From assembly GCA_023665185.1 (NCBI GenBank), contig JAMPEL010000003.1, forward strand, positions 39,556 through 103,555: a DNA stretch of 64,000 nucleotides. The letters are read 5' to 3'. Each line of letters begins with the position of its first letter. Within the stretch, counting starts at the first letter, position 1. The position numbers were made by a program, and so were the translations under genes. The DNA comes from Roseburia sp. (GTDB lineage Bacteria > Bacteroidota > Bacteroidia > Bacteroidales > Bacteroidaceae). The notes under the pieces were generated by a model that worked only from the letters and a program-made list of their open reading frames with translations, did no database searches and was not told where the DNA came from. Shown here piece by piece: positions 19,714 through 27,828 of this stretch.

Positions 19714-20207
19714 CTCTTCTGTACTTTTACGGATTTTCCATTTATGTGAATGATATATGTCCCGGCTGCAAGCGTGTCGAGAGTGAACGAGTCTCCGCTT
19801 TCAACTGAGAGTGTCTTTATCAAACGGCCATCAACCTGATAAACCTTGACCTCTCCGCCGACAAGGCAACGCACCGTCCCGCCAGTCCATTCCAGCACCT
19901 GCCCGCCAATCTCTTCCTGCAAATGCCCGATACTTGTTGCCACCGACTCAAAGAGCAGGGCATCGTATGTAAGAAGATTGAACTCATCGGAGGTTCCATC
20001 CACACGGTTCACAAACATTTTGTTCACATACGCTTCGTCCTCACGCACCCGGGCAAATTCCAAGCTGCGGAGAGTTGAATAGTCAAGACTCACATACTCC
20101 CCCTCTGAACTGAGAAGATACAAATCGTAGTCATCGGCTGACACAGAATTGGGACTAAAGACAAAAGCGGCGCACAGAAGTGCGGCAAGCTGCATTTTCT
20201 TTCTCAT
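19710..20207 (-). CDS. Small secreted protein with T9SS-like C-terminal sorting domain
   Basis: 165 residues with a signal peptide ending near SVSA. Residues about 27-90 are two short beta-strand repeats (YLLSSEGEYVSLDYSTLRSL and RVDGTSDEFNLLTYDALLF). The last 60 residues (VKVYQVDGRLIKT, then LDTLAAGTYIIHINGKSVKV) resemble the type A sorting domain of type IX secretion cargo, ending in Lys-Arg. There is no room for a catalytic domain between the two. Its stop overlaps the GH43 start, so it probably works with that enzyme, for instance as a surface partner. I know of no named family covering the whole protein. Confidence 0.75.
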   Translation of the reverse strand: MRKKMQLAALLCAAFVFSPNSVSADDYDLYLLSSEGEYVSLDYSTLRSLEFARVREDEAYVNKMFVNRVDGTSDEFNLLTYDALLFESVATSIGHLQEEIGGQVLEWTGGTVRCLVGGEVKVYQVDGRLIKTLSVESGDSFTLDTLAAGTYIIHINGKSVKVQKR

Positions 20208-20311
20208 AATATCATGATTTACGAAGAATAAACGACAAACGCATTCATCCCCCGATATTTATTCCTGTCAATGAATGTATTGGCATAAAGCATACATGTC
20301 ACTTTAATGTG

Positions 20312-20319
20312 CAAATTTA
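20312..20319 (-). promoter_or_regulatory. Candidate -7 box of the 165-aa/GH43 unit
   Basis: TAAATTTG on the minus strand matches TAnnTTTG exactly and would give a leader of about 98 bases before the ATG at 20207. No clear TTTG lies 19-21 bases upstream, so the assignment is tentative. Confidence 0.35.
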
Positions 20320-20527
20320 CAAATTTCTGAGACATTCGCATTATTTTTATTGCTTTTCTTGAAGAATGGGACAAAAAGAGCTGAATGCATGGATTGACAT
20401 TATGACAAATTCGGAAATCAGAGGTTTTTGACGTGTCCAGACAGACTCTTTGACTTTTTGCAAGTGTGTGTGTTGTGTTTTTAGATAGATTCTTTGACTT
20501 TTTGTAAGTGCGTATTTTTTTTGTTTA

Positions 20528-20680
20528 GACAGACTCCTCCGTCACTTCGTGACACATCCCCTAACTTAAGGGAGGAGCTGTATACCTTGTCAATCAACAC
20601 GTTAGTTTCTCTGCCAACATGGTAACCAGGTTCCTCCCCTAAGTTAGGGGAGGTGTCACAAAGTGACGGAGGAGTCTGTC
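20528..20680. repeat. Inverted-repeat element with 48-bp arms
   Basis: Left arm 20528-20575 and right arm 20633-20680 are reverse complements over 48 bases with about three mismatches. Each arm begins with GACAGACTCCTCCGTCACTT, and the 57-base centre is unrelated. It has no coding capacity and looks like a MITE or a folded RNA element. Just to the left, two degenerate copies of the motif (AGACAGACTCTTTGACTTTTTG near 20440 and AGATAGATTCTTTGACTTTTTG near 20482) precede it. Confidence 0.8.
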
Positions 20681-20712
20681 CGAAAAGTCAATAAAATTTA
20701 GAATATTCCTTA

Positions 20713-21376
20713 CAATTTGATATGTTAAATCCCATCTCCGTAGAATCGCCTCAAAATGAACCGGACTCAACCTCGGTTGCAAAAACGCGATTCTACGGAG
20801 GCTTTTAACCCCCGAAAATAGAGTGGACAAACAGAACAACCCAGACGACAAAAAGACATATAAATTTCCTCCCAAACATACCTTTCCCATCCAAAAGCCC
20901 ACAAAAACCCAAAATTACAAGGTGCTGAAAATTTATTTCCAAGGCACACTGATTTTTTTCGCAAGGTACACGAAATTTATTTTCAAGGTGAACAAAATTT
21001 TCAAAGCCCGTTTTTCGGGTCAAAATCGGACATTTTCCCGAATCACTTTCTCAAAAAGACGGTAACAGCCTTTTCAATGCCCCGAAAAACAAAAATGGAT
21101 TTTGAACCCGAAAAAAGACAATTTTAAGACAAAATTTTCATAACTCGCTGATTATCAACACATCCTATTTTGACTCCAACCATGTGTTTTTGGTCTAAAA
21201 CTGCATACTTTCTACCAAAAACACATTTAATTGATTATCAGTGACTTACCAACAAAACATTCAAAAATCAAGCACCAAGTCAAAGTCGGCAGCCGCCAAA
21301 ATGTTAAAAATGCGCCTTCCCGCAAAAGTGACATAATGTCAAAACATCACTTGTCCGCATACCGCTGTCCTGCAAT
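20713..21376 (+). repeat. Dispersed non-coding repeat, copy 1
   Basis: This stretch matches 46537-47166 over about 630 bases at an estimated 75-80 percent by eye, and its right end also matches the window end in reverse. Landmarks in order: CAATTTGATATGTTAAA, a 13-bp perfect stem TCCGTAGAATCGC (20737-20749 with 20787-20799), four 22-bp repeats (20918-21005), the hairpin GCCCGTTTTTCGGG, two TGATTATCA palindromes, and the palindrome GACATAATGTC near 21330. Similarity to copy 3 continues about 35 bases past this palindrome. All frames are broken by stops, and frames do not agree between copies, so it is not a gene. Confidence 0.85.
20918..21005 (+). repeat. Four 22-bp direct repeats in copy 1
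   Basis: Units start at 20918, 20940, 20962 and 20984, exactly 22 bases apart. Each begins CAAGG and continues as an A/T-rich run such as AAATTTATTTT. The same period is kept in copy 2. Regular spacing of two helical turns suggests a protein-binding array, as in iterons. Confidence 0.8.
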
Positions 21377-21556
21377 ATGTGCGACTGGATGGTTCGGGTT
21401 GGAGACTTCCGTTTATAATGCACATAGAAGCGATGCAATGGATGCAGGGAGACGCTGCAATATATTTGAGGTCATCCGACATTTGGAATGGCTTGTTTTG
21501 CTTATTATAGAGTTGGAGGATTAATATGGGTGATGGCTTCCGATGTATTTGGATTG

Positions 21557-21597
21557 TGTTTTGCGGGTGTATTCTGTCAGAATACACCCGCAAAACA
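21557..21597. terminator. Perfect 19-bp hairpin downstream of the CotH gene
   Basis: TGTTTTGCGGGTGTATTCT (21557-21575) pairs without mismatch with 21579-21597 around a 3-base loop. It lies about 110 bases past the stop of the minus-strand CotH gene. Neither side has a long T run, so it may act as an RNA 3-prime stabiliser or a transcription barrier rather than a textbook terminator. Confidence 0.5.
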
Positions 21598-21708
21598 AAG
21601 TATGCATACGGTGTAAATGTCATTATCACTCCAAATGCCGGATGAGAACAGGCTTACAGACAATGATGTACATAGGCAATACGAAATGACGAAGGAGACT
21701 GCCAAGAA

Positions 21709-23580
21709 TCATTCAACCATAAAGGTCACTTCTACATCTACAGCCTTGACTGAATCAACATCACGATATTGATATTGCATTGTCACCGTATGCTCATGCC
21801 CACGGACACAATATCCGGCTTCCGCACGGACTCCACAGTTCCAAGAGAAAAGATCGCTGAACACCTCTATATACACATGCCCGCTGTCCCAAGAGTCGGG
21901 TTCACCATTAACATCAAACCAGCCTCCGAACACACCATTTGTTTTGTTGGCACCTTCGGAACCATCAGACATCAGAGGAAGAATGACAAGATTGTCGGAA
22001 TTGAGGATGGAGGCAGGAGCGACACCCAAGATTCCAGCAAGCTCAGCCCTGTCTATATCCACTGTAACGGACTGCGAATAACCAGCGGCATAGCGGAGAG
22101 ACAATGTTTTCTTTATCTTTCCGACAACAGTTTTTTCCAATGGCAGAGGATAGGCATTGACAACCTCAGTCATGTAATTGGCGCGATTGTGCAGCCATGT
22201 CTTCATACGCGCAATTTCCGTAGCCGTCGTTTTGCCTATACTCCAACGTCTGGAGTCTCGCGCAAAAGCACCTTTGTTCAAGTTGCCTACATACTGCTCA
22301 CACACCTCCCAGTTGCGGAAGAAAACAGAAGAGGCAATGCGACTCCATTCTTCCTTGTATTCTGCGACAAAACGGGAAGAGCCAAACATATCGGTAAAGA
22401 ACTTAGGGAGAGAATAGGATCCATTCTGATGGAGGGGGTCAGTCCCCATCATCAGCTTACGGTATGAGGTAAAAAAATCGTGCTCACTGCCCCAATCGAA
22501 ATCATATCCGGCATCCCAATCCCAGACAGGCCCCATAGTATATTTGCCTCCGGCATCACGGAACATGTACACACTGCGGGGGGCTGTAAAATCGACATTA
22601 TAGAGGTATTCCTGCAATTGCAGCATGGAAATAAACGAAGGAAGGTCCATCAGCTCTGCCACTCTCTCGTAATCATGGGCTTTGATGGCAGTCTCAAGTT
22701 CGGCAAGCTCGGAACGAATCTGAATTATCTGCTCCTCTGTCGGGTCATCAGGATACTTTACGCACATAGGCATCTTGTAGACAGAAGAATAGAAATTATC
22801 CGTGGCGGAAGGACTCAAATCAGGTCCGTCATCGAGGTCGAAACTGAGCAAAACTCCGCCTTCTTCGGCTATATCCACTCGGCTGCTCCCCTGCTCCACT
22901 TGTTCGGTAAGCTGATAAAGCCCTATATACTCTGTATTCAGAAAAACCTCCACATAGCGGGTGTGGTTGGTAAAGGGCATACCCATCCACTGCGCTGTCT
23001 CAAAGGCAAAAGTGTTCATAAGGTCGGTCGGATCACGATAATTGGCAAGAAGCACCCAGTCCTTGTTTTTCTTAAGTCCAAGTATCTTGTCTTTCACATC
23101 AAGTTTTATCCGGTAGGGCTTTTTGGGATACCACAACCAAGTGGAATTGCCTCGTCCGCGTATGCGCGCCGAGCCGGAATAGTCGGAAAACTCTCCTTTG
23201 CCGTCAATGGAGATGTAGCAAGGAACATAATGGTCTTTTGAATCGACAGGAGACAAGTTGTCTGTCACAATGTTCATGGCAAAAACCTTATAATGGTCTT
23301 GTGTATGAGTGTCGGACGAGGAATAAAACGAGATGCTGTCGAGAGAAGAAACCGGAAGAGGTATATAGTTGTCGTCCGTCTCATCAGCTCCATAATGATA
23401 CATCCGCAGGGTATCAAGTTTTTCGTTAAACTCAAAATAGGGCACATGCTCTATAAGGTAAGGGAAATGCCATTCTGCATCCATATCGTGGACGCTTATC
23501 CGAAACCATTCTTGTGATTGACTGCCAAGAGTGAGCAGGAATACCGCAACAAAGCAGAGGGTACGTAGAAACTCTTTCAT
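21709..23580 (-). CDS. CotH-kinase-family surface protein
   Basis: 623 residues, signal peptide about 1-22. The CotH core is clear: ARIRGRGNSTWLWYPKKPYR at about 145, GLKKNKDWVLLANYRDPTDL, and VWDWDAGYDFDWG further on, which supplies the acidic metal-binding motif. CotH proteins of spore-formers phosphorylate serine on coat proteins; Bacteroidetes homologues are common surface proteins of unknown substrate. Residues about 24-90 contain the same tandem beta module as the GH43 and 165-residue proteins (LPVSSLDSISFYS). The last 130 residues form a separate beta domain, possibly of the DUF4859 type. It follows the PagL-like gene by 45 bases and is probably cotranscribed with it. Confidence 0.85.
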   Translation of the reverse strand: MKEFLRTLCFVAVFLLTLGSQSQEWFRISVHDMDAEWHFPYLIEHVPYFEFNEKLDTLRMYHYGADETDDNYIPLPVSSLDSISFYSSSDTHTQDHYKVFAMNIVTDNLSPVDSKDHYVPCYISIDGKGEFSDYSGSARIRGRGNSTWLWYPKKPYRIKLDVKDKILGLKKNKDWVLLANYRDPTDLMNTFAFETAQWMGMPFTNHTRYVEVFLNTEYIGLYQLTEQVEQGSSRVDIAEEGGVLLSFDLDDGPDLSPSATDNFYSSVYKMPMCVKYPDDPTEEQIIQIRSELAELETAIKAHDYERVAELMDLPSFISMLQLQEYLYNVDFTAPRSVYMFRDAGGKYTMGPVWDWDAGYDFDWGSEHDFFTSYRKLMMGTDPLHQNGSYSLPKFFTDMFGSSRFVAEYKEEWSRIASSVFFRNWEVCEQYVGNLNKGAFARDSRRWSIGKTTATEIARMKTWLHNRANYMTEVVNAYPLPLEKTVVGKIKKTLSLRYAAGYSQSVTVDIDRAELAGILGVAPASILNSDNLVILPLMSDGSEGANKTNGVFGGWFDVNGEPDSWDSGHVYIEVFSDLFSWNCGVRAEAGYCVRGHEHTVTMQYQYRDVDSVKAVDVEVTFMVE

Positions 23581-23625
23581 ATATCAGATTATTAGATTTT
23601 TACAAATAGTTTGGAAAAACATGTC

Positions 23626-24888
23626 TCAATGCTTGATACCAAATCGGTATCCGAGTCCAAGCATAAGATAGTTTGGGGTCTTCAAATCATGCAACGTATA
23701 GCCTATATGCAGGAATACAGGGCGGGCGACAGCCACCTTCAATGCAAGCACTTGGTACAAACCGCCCAAGTCGCCTTTAGAATTGATGATATTGGTGCCG
23801 AGACCTGCCACTATGGTAAAATATGGCATGACAAATTCGGCACGCGCGGACAGTCCTAATGACATTTGCCTCCATACGGACAGACGGTCGTTTTCTGACT
23901 TAATGTTCGCGCTTTGGTCGTAGGAGCCATCAAATGAAATCCCGGCTTTGAACATAGGAGAAAGGTTGTACATTGGAGAGAAATTGAATCCGCATACCGC
24001 ATACGTTCCGGGTAATGCCATAGGTCCGGATTCGGTATAGAATCCTTTTGCTCTCCAAGAGCCGAAGAGCATCAGGTCGTAGGTCATATATTTGGCTGAG
24101 GAGGCAGTACGGAGAGGACGGATTGCCGGGAGCTGCTGTCGGTCTATATAATAGGCCAGTCCTATGTTTGCGCCACCGGTATTAAGCCCTGCATTCGGTA
24201 TTTTGGTGTTTCCGTTTGAATAGTGCGACAAGGACACACCAATGTTCAAGTCTATGTTTCTTGACACAATCCAGCTGAGATACAGATTGGTGTTGATGTA
24301 GGCTGTCACCTTCGAGCCTATGATGCGGTTGCTGCTGTTTGCTATAGGGTCATAGGGATTCCAGCCCATCGCAAGTCCTAAGTTCCATTCATAGTTCAAT
24401 GTGAGTTTTGGGGTCAGCGTGGCAATTCTTGCTCCCTGAAAAAGGAATACAGAAAGAGGATTTCCAAGCTGCACGTTGAAATCGTGATATGCCATACCAA
24501 CACCTTGATAGCACTCAGGATAGGCGGTCCCTGTGTTCTGAGGCGAAAGTACAAAGGCATACTTCAGCTTATAGGTGAAGTCATGATTCATTATCCGTTG
24601 TTCTGGATTGTCGCCACGCAGAAATCGGTTAGTATGAAATATGAGGGAGGGACAGACATTCAGTTCTATACGATGTCCACCAAAAGACATTCCATGATTT
24701 TCCCCTATTCGCACATTCGCAAAGTCATCAATGGATGTATGGGACAATGTGTCGGTGTTTACAACAGTATCATTCACAGCAATATGTCCCGGGACACCTT
24801 CCACATCGTCTCCGAATGGAGGAGGACACGCGTATGTCTGTGTCAAGGTATATGGCAGCAATGACAACAACACAAAAAAGATATACAT
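23626..24888 (-). CDS. PagL-like acyloxyacyl hydrolase (lipid A deacylase family)
   Basis: An outer-membrane barrel protein. The segment SLSHYSNGNTKIPNAGLNTG contains the His-x-Ser pair and Asn-rich loop typical of PagL lipid A 3-O-deacylases; in family terms His and Ser are catalytic. The barrel ends LGLGYRFGIKH with an aromatic near the C-terminus. The frame is open to an ATG at 24978, but the ATG at 24888 gives a clean signal peptide (MYIFFVLLSLLPYTLTQTYA), so I prefer it (420 residues); the longer form cannot be excluded. It is larger than the usual PagL (about 170-ish residues) because of a long N-terminal and inter-strand region, as in other Bacteroidetes members. Lipid A as substrate is inference. 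Confidence 0.75.
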   Translation of the reverse strand: MYIFFVLLSLLPYTLTQTYACPPPFGDDVEGVPGHIAVNDTVVNTDTLSHTSIDDFANVRIGENHGMSFGGHRIELNVCPSLIFHTNRFLRGDNPEQRIMNHDFTYKLKYAFVLSPQNTGTAYPECYQGVGMAYHDFNVQLGNPLSVFLFQGARIATLTPKLTLNYEWNLGLAMGWNPYDPIANSSNRIIGSKVTAYINTNLYLSWIVSRNIDLNIGVSLSHYSNGNTKIPNAGLNTGGANIGLAYYIDRQQLPAIRPLRTASSAKYMTYDLMLFGSWRAKGFYTESGPMALPGTYAVCGFNFSPMYNLSPMFKAGISFDGSYDQSANIKSENDRLSVWRQMSLGLSARAEFVMPYFTIVAGLGTNIINSKGDLGGLYQVLALKVAVARPVFLHIGYTLHDLKTPNYLMLGLGYRFGIKH

Positions 24889-25126
24889 GTCCCAATGTTT
24901 CAGAGTTCGCGCGCCACATAGCACGGATGCCAATGAGCCGAAGGATTTATATATTATATGTAGAATTGTCACATTCATTGTATCCGACTATTATGTTAGT
25001 TGATGATGTGCTTAATTAAAGAAGAGAATTCCCTAAGGCAGCAATAACCGTTCCTGCTCTCACTATCTAACAATATAAGGCAGAGAGTACATGGGTGTCA
25101 CCATTTAACTGTTTTATATTCAGTTG

Positions 25127-25160
25127 CAAATATACGGACAAGTGAGAACAAAAGCCAAAA
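25127..25160 (-). promoter_or_regulatory. Promoter of the PagL-CotH unit
   Basis: On the minus strand, TTTTG (25156-25160), a 21-base spacer and TATATTTG (25127-25134) fit the Bacteroidetes promoter consensus exactly. Transcription would start near 25120. Between here and 25437 I see no gene; a further TATTTTTG at 25343-25350 on the plus strand could have served the broken glycosyltransferase gene. Confidence 0.65.
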
Positions 25161-25437
25161 GAAAGCTTGCTTTTAACTTTGGGGTATGTCGAATGACAGT
25201 ATATCCAATGGAGCCGGATATACGGACAAGCTGAGATTTATGTCAATTCTATTTGAATATTACTGAGCGGCATATATTGAACATTCCTCTAAGAAAAAAA
25301 CAAATTCTTTATTCCACCTGTATAAAAATCCAAAGATTTATGTATTTTTGTATTGCTATTTCTGATGGACAAATCCGTCTTAGAAATGCAGGATACATAT
25401 AATAGACTTATTTAAAGAACTGATACAAATACAGCCA

Positions 25438-26498
25438 TGACCGTATATTTCTACCACACACGGATCTTAACTACATCTATCGCGAATGGGAAGCAGGACG
25501 GTTTCCGGGACATCTGCTGTATGGAGCGACCCATCTTGCAAAAGAAGGCATCGGCATGGTGATGCACCAGCATTCAAAAGGAAATAGTAACCGCATTACT
25601 GCCACCATTAGAAACACAGCTAAAATACTCTTCTGCAAACAAAAAATCGATGCTGTGTATGCGACAAAGTATAATGGCATAGAGCTTCTTATTCTCCTCC
25701 GCGCTATTGGTCTGTATCGTAAACCTATCATCCTATGGCATCACCAACCTGTTGTTGTATCGAAAGGATGGGTGAAAAACTTGTTGTCGCGACTCTTCTA
25801 TAAAGGAATGGATCACCTGTTCTTCTTCAGCGACTATCTATTAGAAAAGTCTTTGGCTACTGGAAAAGTAAGTAAAGACAAAGTGGAACAATGTACTTGG
25901 GGAGCGGACCTCGACTTCTATGACCGACTGACAGCCTCTCTCTCAGTTGAGAGAAAAGACTTTATATCCACGGGAAAGGAACGAATGGATATGCCCACTC
26001 TACTCAATGCATTTGAGAAATGCAAGGATCAAAGGCTTGAACCTCATCACTGCCACCGACTGCTGTGGCACAAACTATGAAAAGATGCTCAGCGTAAGGA
26101 GGATTCCGGAAAATGTGTCTGTGACAATAAACCGGACTATGTGGATTCCGGAACTTGCAGAAAGAATACTTCCACACAAATGTATATGTATCTGCTGCAA
26201 AAAAACAAACTATACCGTTGGTCTTACAACACTTGTAGAGGCTCTTGCCTTCGGTATACCTGTAATCATTTCCAAGAACCCCAACCAACCTTTTGACGTG
26301 GGGAAAATGGGATGTGGCATAACTGTAGACTACTATGACACTGATGGATGGGTTAATGCCATACGCTTCATTGCCGACCACCCCAATGAAGCTTCACAAA
26401 TGGGAAAGAAAGCACGTGAACTTGCGAAAATGACCTATAACATTGAGCATTGTGCGCATATAGTGGCAAATGCGCTAAAAAAGTTCGAGAAGAAATAG
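25438..26498 (+). pseudogene. Frameshifted glycosyltransferase (GT4-like)
   Basis: The message starts MTVYFYHTR at 25438, shifts frame near 25455-25463 into DLNYIYREWEAGRFPGHLLY, runs through WHHQPVVVSKGWVKN and TWGADLDFYDRL, then shifts again near 26028-26038 into GLNLITATDCCGTNYEKML and ends VANALKKFEKK at 26498. Joined, this is about 350 residues of a glycosyltransferase of the GT-B type, with the nucleotide-sugar region VGLTTLVEALAFGIPVI still readable. At least two indels mean it cannot make the full protein unless the assembly has errors. It stands alone beside transposase relics, as expected for decayed surface-glycan DNA. Confidence 0.75.
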
Positions 26499-26504
26499 TC
26501 TTAA

Positions 26505-26815
26505 AGAACATGAGCTGGAACAACACAGGGCTCTCCAGCTCCACAAAGTAGCTGTAGAACACAGCAACCAGAAAGCCGGACTTGTGGGACTCTCTTATGA
26601 AAAACAGATAATAGTGCTTGAAGTTACGGAAGAAGCCGAAATGAAAATACAACAATACAACCATGATCTCACTGTCAGACAAGGAGGCGGGGCGTCTTCC
26701 GAGAAGGACTCCATTGTCGGACAGAAGCTGTCTCCCCACATTTTCTTCCTCAAAATATTTGCAAGACTCATCTATAGCGCAGAAAAAGCTCTGCTATTTT
26801 GTAATCGGTAGTCAT
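26505..26815 (-). pseudogene. IS982-family transposase relic, N-terminal part
   Basis: From an ATG at 26815 the minus strand reads MTTDYKIAELF, then a frameshift, then DESCKYFEEEN and RRPASLSDSEIMVVLLYFHF, FKHYYLFFIRESHKSGF and YFVELESPVLFQLMFFK, the start of an IS982-type transposase. It stops being recognisable about 7 bases from the glycosyltransferase stop codon, so the rest of the element has been lost there. The DDE acidic residues further into the protein are missing. Confidence 0.7.
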
Positions 26816-26911
26816 AATAAAAATTTTACAATCATCTGATTATCACCTATAAAATCACAAAAAATCATTAGACTATCAACTTTTTTCACCCCGTTTTATG
26901 CGTTTCCTTAT

Positions 26912-27061
26912 CCCGAACAGAGGTATTCAAGACACAGGTCTATAAGCAACTTCATCATGAATCCCATATCTGCAATAGAGGCTTACTGCTTCTTTGAAAA
27001 CAAACCGGAGGCTCTTAGAGGATACACTATCAAAAATGATAAACAGCTTGCTTTATTCTAA
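26912..27061 (+). pseudogene. IS982-family transposase relic, C-terminal part
   Basis: On the plus strand the frame ending at the stop 27059-27061 reads EQRYSRHRSISNFIMNPISA followed by EAYCFFENKPEAL and ends KNDKQLALF. RHRS followed by NF and AYCFF with KPEAL is the C-terminal signature of IS982-type transposases. Its orientation is opposite to the N-terminal relic 100 bases to the left, so the two pieces come from different copies or from an inversion. The rest of 27062-27283 shows no gene. Confidence 0.65.
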
Positions 27062-27289
27062 AATTTATACCGAACTGAGGTCAATAATGGCAGTCCGCAC
27101 TTGCCAGCATATCAAAATCGGAGCGAGGTTTTCCCCTTGCAAGGGTGTTTTGAAGGGCGAATGTCCGACAAAAATACATCTTGTAATATGAACAGAAAAG
27201 ACCCGACAAAGTCGTGGTCTTCATAATTTGTTATAATTGTTCTAATGCGATTGGCACAAATCTTTTCGCATTAATTGGGGAGTTGTATA

Positions 27290-27609
27290 ATGGAAATAGT
27301 ACTTTCATTTTTGATTGTCAGTGTCCGATAAACGCGTTTAATCGGCGATTCCAGACGATCTTTATGCATTGACAAGCCCCTATTTCTGTGATAGTATCGG
27401 CTGTCCGATAAAAATATTCTCCTTTCATGGGGTATTCATTGACAAGGATGCCGTATTTGCCCAATTCTGACTCTTCTGATGGTCTTTTATCTCCCAAGAA
27501 AGTTCCTACACATTCAAAACATCGGCTGCCCGAGGAAAATAAAATGTCAAATATGACTTGAAAGGTTTACCGGACACCAATAAATGGAAATAGTACCTTC
27601 ATTTTTGAT
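27290..27609. repeat. 26-bp direct repeats flanking a 268-bp gene-free segment
   Basis: ATGGAAATAGTACTTTCATT with its next six bases occurs at 27290-27315 and again at 27584-27609, with one difference (T to C). Between them, GTCCGATAAA-like motifs recur (27329, 27405, 27528 region). The stretch carries no open frame of interest. It may be the scar of an inserted sequence. Confidence 0.55.
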
Positions 27610-27638
27610 AGAGTCTTTTGATACTATATAGCCAAAAC

Positions 27639-27667
27639 GGGCTGACTCCACCAAATGGAATCAGCCC
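27639..27667. terminator. Hairpin beyond the ribosomal operon terminator
   Basis: GGGCTGACTCCA pairs with TGGAATCAGCCC around a short loop. It lies 44 bases past the main terminator on the minus strand and is followed there by GTTTTGGC. It may be a backup terminator, or face the other way (followed by TAATTTTGT on the plus strand). Confidence 0.5.
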
Positions 27668-27710
27668 TAATTTTGTCTCTACGTTTTTTTAGCAAACAGT
27701 AATTACTCAG

Positions 27711-27749
27711 AAAAAACGTAGTCCTATTTTTATTAATAGAACTACGTTT
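27711..27749 (-). terminator. Intrinsic terminator of the ribosomal operon
   Basis: On the minus strand ACGTAGTTCTATT pairs with the complementary segment ending at 27716 (arms 27741-27747 and 27716-27722 plus inner pairs), and the stem is followed by six T residues (27711-27716). It sits about 80 bases past rplQ and is the clear end of the str-S10-spc-alpha transcript. Confidence 0.85.
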
Positions 27750-27828
27750 GTCAAATATAAATATAATAAAAGTACCCTACTTTATAGCATTAAAGCAAGC
27801 ACCCATTATATAGCATCAAGTTTCAATC

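Noticed and set aside
20823-21065. Short frames across the iteron array of repeat copy 1
   Set aside because: The 22-bp period breaks the reading frame at each unit, and copy 2 does not keep any of these frames.
25127-25437. A hidden gene between the PagL promoter and the glycosyltransferase
   Set aside because: No frame longer than a few tens of codons with any recognisable motif; only promoter-like boxes are visible.
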